From assembly GCF_042434745.1 (NCBI RefSeq), contig NZ_JBHLSS010000045.1: a stretch of 64,000 nt of DNA; one strand, written 5' to 3'. Below are positions 18,389 through 27,704 of the stretch, piece by piece. This stretch comes from Azotobacter paspali (lineage in GTDB: Bacteria; Pseudomonadota; Gammaproteobacteria; Pseudomonadales; Pseudomonadaceae). The notes beneath the pieces are model-generated. The model did no database searches, was not told where the DNA came from, and saw nothing but the letters and a program-made list of their open reading frames with translations. Position 1 is the first letter of the stretch. Each line of letters opens with the position of its first letter. A program made the position numbers and the translations under genes.

Positions 18389-18817
18389 CCCTTTCGGCGT
18401 CGTTTTCCAATATCCATTGTCTGCCCTCCTGGTCGCGACGAGCCGTATCCGATGGCAATGAGTGATCGATAGCTTGTCCGAAAACAAGTTGCGGCGATCG
18501 TGGAAGTCTTTGGCGTGGCTCGAAAAAATGCTTTCCCGAGCCGATGGGTATGGTCTTTTCGGTGTGGCGGAAGTCGTTCGGAAGGAAAAGATGGTTACAG
18601 CTTAAAAGACTTCTCCCTGGCTACCCGGCCGTCCCCCGTGTTTTCCGATCAGTGGCGGACGGTGCCGGACGAACGCCCGAGCGAAGAGCTGCCGGCCGCG
18701 CGCGGCGCGCCATACCAGGATGCAAAGCGGCCCCTTATCATCGTGTGCCGGGACATGCTCCGGCCGTTCCGACGTCCGGAGCCCCGAATCATCCTGCAAG
18801 CAATAAGGAGTTCTTTC
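18389..18817. other. intergenic region upstream of the HtrA-like gene
   Basis: This stretch of about 430 bp lies between divergent units. The long in-frame extension of the protease frame (back to 18500) lacks homology and a signal sequence, so I treat this region as non-coding. AAGGAG at 18805-18810 fixes the downstream start. Confidence 0.45.
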
Positions 18818-19915
18818 ATGCGCGATCCTTTTTTTGTCCGCCTGATAGGCGTCACGCTGGCGGTCGGCGCGCTGGCCGTGTCCTGGCCCGGCCCCCGGCC
18901 GGAGGCCGCGCCGCGCGTGGTCGAGGCCCGCGGCGAATTGGCGGCGGACGAGAAGAGCACCATCGATCTGTTCGAGCGCTCCCGCAACTCGGTGGTGTTC
19001 ATCACCACCCGGGCCCAGGTGATGGACTTCTGGACCCGCAACGTCTTTTCGGTGCCGCGCGGCACCGGCTCGGGCTTCATCTGGGACGATGCCGGGCATG
19101 TCGTGACCAATTTCCACGTGGTGGAGGATGCCAGCGAGGCACTGGTCAAGCTGGCCGACGGGCGTACCTTCAAGGCCAGCCTGGTCGGCAGCTCCCGCGA
19201 GCACGATATCGCCGTGCTCAAGATCGACATCGACGCCGGGCGGCCGTCTCCGGTACCCCTGGGTTCCAGCCACGATCTGCGGGTGGGCCAGAAGGTTTTC
19301 GCCATCGGCAACCCCTTCGGCCTGGACTGGACGCTGACCACCGGGATCGTCTCGGCCCTGGACCGCACCCTGGCGGGCGAGGGCGGGCCGGCGATCAACC
19401 ACCTGATCCAGACCGACGCGGCGATAAATCCCGGCAACTCCGGCGGGCCGCTGCTGGATTCGGCCGGCCGGCTGATCGGCATCAACACCGCCATCTACAG
19501 CCCGAGCGGCGCCTCCGCCGGGATCGGCTTCGCCGTGCCGGTGGACACCGTCAACCGGGTCGTGCCCCAGCTCATCGATACCGGCAAGTACGTGCAGCCG
19601 ACTCTGGGCATCCAGGTGGATAGCGGGGTAAACCAGCGCCTCGGCGAACTGAGCGGCATCGAGGGCGTCTTCGTGCTCGGCGTGAAACCGGGCTCGGCCG
19701 CCGAGGCGGCGGGCCTCAAGGGCGCGGCCCTGACCCGCGACGGCGGTATAGTGCCCGGCGACATCGTCACCGCCGTCGACGGCAAGGCGATCGACTCGGT
19801 AGAGGGCTTGCTGGCGATCCTCGACGACTACCGGGCCGGTGACCGGGTACGGCTTTCCGTGAAGCGCGGCGAGCGGCAGCGCGAGGTCGAACTGGTATTG
19901 CGCCAGGGGGAGTGA
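18818..19915 (+). CDS. HtrA/DegS-like trypsin-type serine protease with one PDZ domain
   Basis: This 365-residue protein is predicted to be periplasmic. It has a hydrophobic N-terminus (8-24) acting as signal or anchor. The chymotrypsin-fold triad is His100 (TNFHVV), Asp130 (HDIAVLKI), Ser208 (GNSGGP). A single C-terminal PDZ domain (about 255-360, GVKPGSAAEAAGLKG, DIVTAVDGKAI) makes it closer to DegS/AlgW-type than to two-PDZ MucD. The start was chosen for its AAGGAG site. In this lineage such proteases can feed envelope stress signalling, but it lies outside the algU/muc locus. Confidence 0.9.
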   Translation: MRDPFFVRLIGVTLAVGALAVSWPGPRPEAAPRVVEARGELAADEKSTIDLFERSRNSVVFITTRAQVMDFWTRNVFSVPRGTGSGFIWDDAGHVVTNFHVVEDASEALVKLADGRTFKASLVGSSREHDIAVLKIDIDAGRPSPVPLGSSHDLRVGQKVFAIGNPFGLDWTLTTGIVSALDRTLAGEGGPAINHLIQTDAAINPGNSGGPLLDSAGRLIGINTAIYSPSGASAGIGFAVPVDTVNRVVPQLIDTGKYVQPTLGIQVDSGVNQRLGELSGIEGVFVLGVKPGSAAEAAGLKGAALTRDGGIVPGDIVTAVDGKAIDSVEGLLAILDDYRAGDRVRLSVKRGERQREVELVLRQGE

Positions 19916-19995
19916 GCCGGCCGTCCTCCACGGCGGCGCTTCCCGCCCAGGCCATGCAGCGAGACGCCCGCGTCCCGCTGCGCGAAAGCCTTTTC

Positions 19996-20432
19996 TCAGT
20001 GCAGACGGCCCCGGTCGGGCCATGGATCGCGCAGTTTCGCGGGGAACATGCCGGCCACCTTCTCCGTTTCGTGCGGATCGATATGGCGCGCCATGACTTC
20101 GAGAACCGCCTGGCCGCCTTCTCGGAGTCGACGCCGAGGTTGGTCACCGCGCCGTGGATCTTGGTCAGGAAGGCTTCGCGCGTGCGCTCTCTGCTCGGTT
20201 CGGCCGCAGGATGAAAGCCGTCGTAGAAGACGCCGCGGATCAGCACCGGCAACTGTGCCGCCAGATGCGCTGCGTTATCCACGCCGATCCGGTCACGCAC
20301 GCACATCAGCACGGCGCGCAGCGCCTGATAGGCGATTTCCTTGTCGTCGGTTTCCAGCAGTTCGGTCACCTCGTCGAGCCAGATGCTGGTCCGCTGGACG
20401 GTCTTGCTCAGCACATCGACCTGCCTGGGCAT
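19996..20432 (-). pseudogene. DUF2267 protein gene with a one-base deletion
   Basis: From MPRQVDVLSKTVQRTSIWLD the frame runs through a typical DUF2267 domain (ALRAVLMCVRDRIG, LPVLIRGVFYDGF, REAFLTKI) to about residue 110. A single missing base at about 20115 (GGCCAGG where GGC-n-CAGG would restore the frame) shifts the reading. The other frame continues the domain (AVLEVMARHIDPHETEKV ... DPWPDRGRLH) to a stop at 19996. The rest is intact, so this is either a recent mutation or a sequencing error. The function of the family is unknown; members often sit near stress and formaldehyde-type dehydrogenase genes, as here. Confidence 0.8.
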
Positions 20433-20721
20433 GGCCTTGCCCCCTTTTCGCGTGGGGGATGGATAAGCCAATGGACTCGTCGGCCACGGCATGGTCCGGC
20501 GAGGCGGAGTCGAACCGATGAACTGCAACGGCCAGCGGGGCGAACGTTTGAAACGCGCCGCGGCCAAGCTCTCCGTTTTTCCGAAACCCCGAACCTTTTG
20601 CCGCTTTCCCACTGTCCACCCTCAAGATCGCCGAGGATGTGGCGATGCCTCAAGCCCGGTAGGTCGTCGAGGGGGAGGCTTCGCGTACTGCCGGGACAAC
20701 CCATCACAAGGGGAGTCATCT

Positions 20722-21891
20722 ATGAAAGCGCTCTGTTGGCATGGCAAGAACGACATCCGTTGCGACACGGTTCCCGACCCGGCCATCGAAGATCCACGTG
20801 ATGCCATCGTCAAGGTATCGAGCTGCGCCATCTGCGGTTCGGACCTGCACCTCTACAACCACTTCATCCCCGGCATGGAGCATGGCGACATCATGGGCCA
20901 CGAGTTCATGGGCGAGGTGGTGGAAGTCGGCGCCGACACGAAAAAGCTCAAGGTGGGCGACCGTGTCGTGGTGCCTTTCACCATCGTCTGCGGCGAGTGC
21001 GAGCAGTGCCGGCGTGGCAACTTCTCGGTCTGCGAGCGCAGCAACCGCAACAGGGAACTGGGCGACAAGGCCTTCGGCCACGCCACCGCCGGGCTGTTCG
21101 GCTACACCCATCTCACCGGCGGCTATGCCGGCGGGCAGGCCGAATACGTGCGGGTGCCCTTCGCCGACACCACCCACGTCAAGGTCCCGGATAGCCTGAG
21201 CGACGAGCAGGTACTGTTTCTCGGCGACATCTTCCCGACCGGCTGGCAAGCCGTGGTGCAGTGCGATATCCAGCCCACCGACACGGTGGCGATCTGGGGC
21301 GCGGGGCCGGTCGGCCAGTTCTGCGTGCGCAGCGCGGTGCTGCTCGGCGCCCGCCAGGTGATCTGCATCGACCGGGTCCCGGAGCGGCTGTCGATGGCCG
21401 CGGCCGGCGGGGCGATCACCATCGACTTCGACGAGGAGAGCGTGCTCGAGCGGCTTCAGGAACTCACCCAGGGCAAGGGCCCGGAGAAGTGCATCGACGC
21501 CGTGGGCCTGGAGGCGCACGCCAGCCGCTCGCTGGACTCCATGTACGACCGTGCCAAGCAAGCGGTGATGCTCGAAACCGACCGCCCGCATGTGCTGCGC
21601 GAGATGATCTACGTCTGCCGCCCGGCCGGGGTGCTGTCGGTCCCAGGAGTCTATGGCGGGCTGGTGGATAAGCTGCCGTTCGGCGCGCTGATGAACAAGG
21701 GCCTCACCCTGCGCACCGGGCAGACCCATGTCGGGCGCTGGACCGACGACCTGCTGCGACGCATCGAGGAAGGGCAGATCGATCCGTCCTTCGTCATCAC
21801 CCACAGCATGCGCTTGGAGCAGGGGCCGGACATGTACCGGGTTTTCCGCGACAAGCTCGACAACTGCATCAAGGTCGTGCTGAAGCCTTGA
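20722..21891 (+). CDS. zinc-dependent alcohol dehydrogenase (formaldehyde-dehydrogenase-like)
   Basis: This 389-residue medium-chain dehydrogenase binds catalytic zinc through Cys38, His60 and Glu61. Structural zinc ligands are Cys90, Cys93, Cys96 and Cys104. The NAD(P) motif is WGAGPVGQF. Long insertions and the overall sequence resemble glutathione-independent formaldehyde dehydrogenase-type enzymes (FdhA-like MDR). The ATG at 20722 has an AAGGGGAG site; the longer upstream frame has none. The substrate is not certain. It is followed 10 bp later by a small membrane-protein gene. Confidence 0.9.
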   Translation: MKALCWHGKNDIRCDTVPDPAIEDPRDAIVKVSSCAICGSDLHLYNHFIPGMEHGDIMGHEFMGEVVEVGADTKKLKVGDRVVVPFTIVCGECEQCRRGNFSVCERSNRNRELGDKAFGHATAGLFGYTHLTGGYAGGQAEYVRVPFADTTHVKVPDSLSDEQVLFLGDIFPTGWQAVVQCDIQPTDTVAIWGAGPVGQFCVRSAVLLGARQVICIDRVPERLSMAAAGGAITIDFDEESVLERLQELTQGKGPEKCIDAVGLEAHASRSLDSMYDRAKQAVMLETDRPHVLREMIYVCRPAGVLSVPGVYGGLVDKLPFGALMNKGLTLRTGQTHVGRWTDDLLRRIEEGQIDPSFVITHSMRLEQGPDMYRVFRDKLDNCIKVVLKP

Positions 21892-21901
21892 GGAGAGCGC
21901 C

Positions 21902-22456
21902 ATGAACTATTCGCATTCGTCCGTCGCCTCGTCATCGATGGCCACTTCCGACCGGCTCGCCCGCGGCCTGGGCTACTTCAGCCTCGGCCTGGGGCTGCTG
22001 GAGCTGGCCTCGCCACGCCTGGTGACCCGCTCCCTGGGCATGGAGGGCACCGAAGCGCTGGTGCGCGCCGCCGGCGCCCGCGAGATCCTCACCGGCCTCG
22101 GCGCGCTGGGAGTGAACCCCACGCCGGCGATCTGGGGCCGCGTGGCCGGGGATGCGCTGGACCTGGCCACCCTGGCCTCGGGCCTGTCGGCGGACAACCC
22201 CCGGCAGGGCAACGTCAAGGCGGCGATGGCCGTGGTGCTGGGCACCGCCATGGTCGATGCCATAGCGGCCCGCGCGCTGAGCGAGCGGCATGTCCGTCCC
22301 CGGCACGGCCACATCGCCGACTACAGCCGCTGCAGCGGCTTTTCCCGGCCGGCGGAGGCCATGCGCGGCGCGGCCAGCGACTTCGAGACGCCGGCCGACA
22401 TGCGCGCCGACATCGGCAGCGGGTCGCATCCTGCGCCGGTGCCGATATTAGGGTGA
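21902..22456 (+). CDS. small predicted membrane protein downstream of the alcohol dehydrogenase
   Basis: This 184-residue protein has several hydrophobic stretches: GLGYFSLGLGLLELASPRLV, the REILTGLGALG region and the KAAMAVVLGTAMVDAIAARA region. A hydrophilic tail rich in His, Arg and Ser follows. It resembles the N-terminal membrane part found ahead of cyclase/dehydrase (SRPBCC) proteins, but that domain is absent. Only 10 bp separate it from the dehydrogenase gene, so they are likely co-transcribed. Function unknown. Confidence 0.7.
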   Translation: MNYSHSSVASSSMATSDRLARGLGYFSLGLGLLELASPRLVTRSLGMEGTEALVRAAGAREILTGLGALGVNPTPAIWGRVAGDALDLATLASGLSADNPRQGNVKAAMAVVLGTAMVDAIAARALSERHVRPRHGHIADYSRCSGFSRPAEAMRGAASDFETPADMRADIGSGSHPAPVPILG

Positions 22457-22485
22457 GCGATGCCGAACACTGACGAGGCTGGCGT

Positions 22486-23538
22486 TCAGCCGGCTTCGCC
22501 GTGCGCATCCAGCCAGCGCAGGATCCGTGGCCATACTTCCCGGTGCGCTCGCCGGCCGACCAGGACGCCAACGTGCTGCAGGGCCACTCCCACGTCCCCC
22601 TCGTAGCGCAGCAATTGCGCATCGCCGCTGCCGACGGCGGCGTGGAAGGGCAGCACCGCTTCCAACGGCACCAGGCGCGAGCGCGGGTCGACCACGCTGA
22701 GGACCGGGGCCCGGACCCGCTCTGGGGTGGCGAGCCGTCCCCCGAGGCTCAGGGTTGCGCCCATGAAACCGTTTTCCCGGTACAGCAGTTCCACGACGTC
22801 CTCGAACAGCCGCTGGGAGAGGGCCAACTCGTCCAGCATCCAGCGTATGACCTGTGCATGGGTTTGCAGGGCCGCGCGGTCGTTCAAGCTATGCAACCAG
22901 TCCGTCCAGCGCGACCAGACGAAGCTGTTTGGGGAAGCGCAGACGGCCGCCACGTCGAGCAGGGAACCGGGAACCTCATACAGGTATTCGGTGAGCTGTT
23001 GGGCGCGCGGCGCGCGGGCCAACAGCGGGGTAAAGGCGTCCGATTCGGCACCGAAGCGCAGCGGCGCCTCAAGCAGGACGAGGCCGCGGACCCGCTCGGG
23101 GTGCAGCGCGGCGAAGATGGCCGCCAGGGTCCCGCCCAACGAATGGCCGGCCAGGAACACCGGGGCCGGCCCGCGTTCGGCGGCGATTGCCTCCAGGCAG
23201 TCGAGGATGCAACGGCCGGCATAGTCGGCCAGCCCGAAATCCTGGCCATCGACGCCGGGGTTTTCCCATTGCAGCAGATAGACGCTGGCGCCATGTTCCA
23301 GCAGCCGTTGCACGACGCTGAGCCGGGGGACGAGATCCCAGATATAGGCGCGCTTGATCGGCGCCGGCAGGATCAGCAGGGTCGGCCCGCCGCCGCCCGC
23401 CGGAGCGTATGCCTTGAGCGTGGCCGGTGGCGTCGACAGGACGATCCGCGCCGGCGTTTGCCGTGGTCCCAAACCCAGCACATCCAACCAGTGGCCCTGC
23501 AGCCGGCGCATATGATCGATTTGGCCATAAGCGTTCAT
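22486..23538 (-). CDS. PHA-synthase-like alpha/beta hydrolase
   Basis: This 350-residue protein starts at MNAYGQIDHMRRLQG. It has the PhaC-type arrangement TLLILPAPIKRAYIWDL followed by the elbow AGHSLGG, then GLVLLEAPLRF and late VLSVVDPRSRLVP and QHVGVLVGRRA. True PHA synthases use a cysteine (GxCxG); here the nucleophile is serine, so a hydrolase (depolymerase or acyltransferase-like) is more likely. It is transcribed divergently from ada. Confidence 0.8.
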   Translation of the reverse strand: MNAYGQIDHMRRLQGHWLDVLGLGPRQTPARIVLSTPPATLKAYAPAGGGGPTLLILPAPIKRAYIWDLVPRLSVVQRLLEHGASVYLLQWENPGVDGQDFGLADYAGRCILDCLEAIAAERGPAPVFLAGHSLGGTLAAIFAALHPERVRGLVLLEAPLRFGAESDAFTPLLARAPRAQQLTEYLYEVPGSLLDVAAVCASPNSFVWSRWTDWLHSLNDRAALQTHAQVIRWMLDELALSQRLFEDVVELLYRENGFMGATLSLGGRLATPERVRAPVLSVVDPRSRLVPLEAVLPFHAAVGSGDAQLLRYEGDVGVALQHVGVLVGRRAHREVWPRILRWLDAHGEAG

Positions 23539-23747
23539 GGACAATCCCCCCGGCCCGCCTCGCTCCCCGACACAGCCGCAGGCTGCGGCTTCCGGCAAGC
23601 GTAGCGCATGGCGCGCGTTCCGTTGTTCGTGCCGAGCGGCCGGCCGGATTCGACAGCAAGAGACGGAGTGCCGCGTTCGCGCCGAAGCACTAGAGTGCCG
23701 CTGGACAGTGGATGAACGGCCCGCGAAGGGGCCGGGGACGGAAGGCG

Positions 23748-24815
<1,068 letters not shown>

Positions 24816-24908
24816 GTGGGCCGATGCGCCTGTTTTCCCTCTCCCCGAAGAGGAGAAGGCGAAGTTGTTCTAGGCTGAGCGGATTCCCCCGGCAAGAGCG
24901 GGCGGTCC

Positions 24909-25322
24909 ATGTCCTGGCAGACCTTTTCCCACGAAGCCGATATCGGTGTGCGCGGCATCGGCGCGACCCCGGCCGAAGCCTTCGCCGAGGCGGCGACGGC
25001 GCTGACCGCGACGATCTGCGATCCGGAAGCGGTGGCGCCGCGCGAAACGCTGAAGATCCAGTGCGCGGCGCCGGATCTCGAACTGCTGCTGGTGGACTGG
25101 CTGAATGCACTGGTGTTCGAGATGGCCACCCGGCGCCTGCTGTTCTCGCGCTTCGCGGTGCATATCGAGGATAGCCGCCTGCGCGCCACGGTCCGCGGCG
25201 AGCCTGTGGAGGTGGCGCGCCACCAGCCGGCGGCGGAGGTCAAGGGTGTGTCGTTCTGCGAGCTGAAGGTGGCTCGCCGGGCCGACGGCCGCTGGCTGGC
25301 GCAGGCGGTGGTGGATGTCTGA
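24909..25322 (+). CDS. archease, activator of RtcB RNA ligase
   Basis: This 137-residue archease-family protein begins MSWQTFSHEADIGVRGIG, the family's metal-binding HxxDIG motif, and ends AQAVVDV. Archease promotes guanylylation and multiple turnover of RtcB. An rtcB gene occurs 10 kb downstream on the same strand, so a functional partner is present, but the two do not form an operon. It lies 93 bp after ada. Confidence 0.88.
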   Translation: MSWQTFSHEADIGVRGIGATPAEAFAEAATALTATICDPEAVAPRETLKIQCAAPDLELLLVDWLNALVFEMATRRLLFSRFAVHIEDSRLRATVRGEPVEVARHQPAAEVKGVSFCELKVARRADGRWLAQAVVDV

Positions 25323-25352
25323 ACGGAGTCCCGTCCAGACCGCGGGGGCGGA

Positions 25353-25937
25353 TCAGGCCTTGCCGAACACCTCGTTCAGGTGCGCCTGGTAGGCGCGGAT
25401 GTCGCGCTCCACGTCGGGCGCCTTGATCACGTCGGTGGCGAGGAAGGTGGGCAGGCCCCGCATGCCGAGGAATTCCTGCGACTTGTGGAAGGGGAAGTAG
25501 ACGCCGTCCACGCCGCGGCCTTCGAAGAAATTGCCCGGCTCGTCGAAGGCGGCCTGCGGCGCGTTCCAGGTCAGCGACAGCATGTAGCGGCGGCCCTGCA
25601 GCAGGCCGCCGCTGCCGTAGTGGCGGCTCGGGTCCTGGCGGCTGCGCCCGTCGTTGGCGTAGAGGCTGCCGTGGCCGGCGGTGAACACCTCGTCGAGGTA
25701 CTTCTTCAGCGTCCAGGGCGCGCCCATCCACCAGCCGGGCATCTGGTAGATCAGGGCGTCGGCCCAGAGGATCTTGCGCACTTCCGCCTCGATGTCGTAG
25801 CCGGAGGCGATGCGCGTTTCCTCCAGCGTATGGCCCAGTTCGGCGAGCTGGACGCGCGCCGCCTCATGCAAGGTGTCGTTGAGGCGCCCGCCCGAATGGG
25901 CGAAGCGCTGGCCGCCGTTGATCAACAGGATCTTCAT
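25353..25937 (-). CDS. mdaB: NADPH-quinone reductase MdaB
   Basis: This 194-residue flavodoxin-fold enzyme has the FMN-binding start MKILLINGGQRFAHSGGRLN, the conserved YQMPGWWMGAPW segment and SLTWNAPQAAFDE. It reduces quinones by two electrons and so limits redox cycling. The start excludes a five-residue upstream extension. It faces the archease gene tail to tail with a 30-bp gap. Confidence 0.92.
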   Translation of the reverse strand: MKILLINGGQRFAHSGGRLNDTLHEAARVQLAELGHTLEETRIASGYDIEAEVRKILWADALIYQMPGWWMGAPWTLKKYLDEVFTAGHGSLYANDGRSRQDPSRHYGSGGLLQGRRYMLSLTWNAPQAAFDEPGNFFEGRGVDGVYFPFHKSQEFLGMRGLPTFLATDVIKAPDVERDIRAYQAHLNEVFGKA

Positions 25938-26177
25938 GGAGTTTCTCCGCACAAAGGGTCGGGGCCGTCGCAGAGCGGGCGGCCGGGATGGCGGGCAGTA
26001 TCGGCGAAGCCGTCGGCGGGATTAAGCCGGCAAGCGGAACAGCAACTGTGATTTGAAATCACCAATGGCGGGTTTCGTCGCCGGGAAAGCGCTGCGGAAC
26101 GCGGTATCGCCGGAGGAAGATCGCTGCGCGAGGGTTTTCTCCCCGCCGCGTGCATCGCCTGCGGCCCGGCAAGAGGC

Positions 26178-26481
26178 TTAGGCCCTGTTAACACGACTCC
26201 GCGCGGCCGCGACGGAGCCTGTTTTTGCGCGGGGTTAGGCGCGAGCAGAGAAGTTCGGTCATTCCAAACGAACGACGAGCAACGACGCACCGCGCAAAAA
26301 CAGGCCCGTCCCTGCGGGTGGGGCCGCCCAGGCTGCGCGGCAAATGGCGCCATGCGTCGTTGCGGGACTTGGCAAGGCAATGCCATTCCCTGCGTCCCGC
26401 GCCACGCCGATCGCGGCCCGGCCTGGCGCCATTTGGCGCAGCAACGCGGCTCGCGGAGAGTAGTGTTAGCAGACCCCTAGG
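26178..26481 (-). repeat. about 300-bp dispersed repeat, copy 1, with imperfect terminal inverted repeats
   Basis: The core 26192-26440 is clearly homologous, in opposite orientation, to 47320-47525. Both share GTTGCGGGACTTGGCAAGG-like, CATGGCGCCAT-like and CGTCGTTCGTT-like blocks. The ends TTAGGCCCTGTTAACACGA and the reverse of TAGTGTTAGCAGACCCCTAG are imperfect inverted repeats, so copy 1 looks like a full non-autonomous element. Its right end supplies the capA stop codon (CCTAGG). Confidence 0.75.
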
Positions 26482-27589
26482 CCGTCGCCGGCCAGTCGAG
26501 GCGCAGAGCACCTTCCCCGCCGTCGTGTAGGCCGCAGCCGAAGCGCGCGCATTCGCGCCTCAGGGTGTCCTGCAGCCAGCGGCGGTCCTCGCCCTCGGCA
26601 CGGTGCAGGCTGAAGCGTCGTTGGCGGGTCGGTACCAGTTCCAGGGCTTGCAGGCGGCCGGTGGCGTCCAGGTCGGCGAAGTACAGCAAACCCAGGTCGC
26701 CGCGCCAGGCATCGTGATCGCCGATGCCCTCGTAGTCGTCGAGCAGGTCGCCGCAACCATAGAGGATCAGCCGCTGGCGGTATACCTCGATGCCCTTGAT
26801 GTGGTGCGAGGAGTGACCGTGGATCAGGTCGGCACCGGCCGTGTCGATCAGCGCGTGGGCGAAACGCTGTTGCTCGGGAGAAATGCCGAAGCCCCAGTTG
26901 CCGCCCCAGTGCAAGGCGATTACGACCCGGTCGCTGGGCCGTTTTGCCGCCTGGATGCGCTTCGTCACCCGTTGCAGGCTGTCGGCCGAGAAGTCGGCGA
27001 GCAGGGCGACGCCCGGCTGCCGCGCGCCGGCCATCCAGCGCCCCGGCACGCCGCAGCCCGGACCGGCGAAGGCGAACACCAGCAGGCGTCCGCCGTCAGC
27101 CAGCGGCAGGATCGCCGGCGCCTCGGCGTGCCGGCGGTCGACCCCGGCGCCAGCATGGCGCAGGCCCGCGGCGTCGAGATGTCGCAGGGTATCGAGCAGG
27201 CCTTCCTCGCCCCAGTCCAGTACGTGGTTGTTGGCCAGCGCGCAACAGTCCAGGCCGGCCGCCGCCAGCACCGGCAGGTTGGCCGGGTTCATCCGGTAAT
27301 TGATGCCCTTGGGCTGCGGCTGGCCGCGCGCCGTCACCGCGGTTTCCAGGTTGACCAGGCGCACCTGCGGGCGCCGCCGCTCGAACTCGTCCAGGGCCAC
27401 GCCCCAGACGTAGGCGAAGTCCGCCGGGCGGGGAATGGGGCCGTTGCGCTGCTCGGCCAGTTCCACGTACTCGTCGGCGTATCTGGCGTAAGCTTCGTGG
27501 AGGAAAGGGTCGCCGGGATGCGGCAGGATGCGGTCGATGCCGCGGGCGGTCATCAGGTCGCCGGCGAGAAAGAGCCTAGTGCTGGACAT
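26477..27589 (-). CDS. CapA-family metallophosphatase-like protein
   Basis: This 370-residue protein shows the PgsA/CapA fold of the calcineurin-like superfamily. Family motifs include LAGDLMTARGID, VNLETAV, ALANNHVLDWG, IALHWGGNWG and HGHSSHH. Such proteins take part in poly-gamma-glutamate capsule synthesis or remodel other anionic compounds; no capB or capC gene is nearby, so the role here is open. The stop codon coincides with the end of a dispersed repeat and the last residues may be altered by its insertion. It is divergent from pncB. Confidence 0.85.
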   Translation of the reverse strand: MSSTRLFLAGDLMTARGIDRILPHPGDPFLHEAYARYADEYVELAEQRNGPIPRPADFAYVWGVALDEFERRRPQVRLVNLETAVTARGQPQPKGINYRMNPANLPVLAAAGLDCCALANNHVLDWGEEGLLDTLRHLDAAGLRHAGAGVDRRHAEAPAILPLADGGRLLVFAFAGPGCGVPGRWMAGARQPGVALLADFSADSLQRVTKRIQAAKRPSDRVVIALHWGGNWGFGISPEQQRFAHALIDTAGADLIHGHSSHHIKGIEVYRQRLILYGCGDLLDDYEGIGDHDAWRGDLGLLYFADLDATGRLQALELVPTRQRRFSLHRAEGEDRRWLQDTLRRECARFGCGLHDGGEGALRLDWPATA

Positions 27590-27704
27590 GCGCGTCTCCC
27601 GGTTCTATCGCGTTCTTTTTCCAGTCTGGCCCGTCCGGGCCGGCCGGTGACGGGCCGCGGCGACCGGCCGTCGGACCCGCCATCACTCGCACGGGAGAAT
27701 ACCC

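Noticed and set aside
20495..20525. tRNA-like 3' sequence on the minus strand (GGTTCGACTCC ... GGACCA)
   Set aside because: The T-stem does not pair properly and no D-arm, anticodon arm or acceptor partner was found upstream, so it is not a tRNA. It could be an attachment-site scrap, but nothing supports that.
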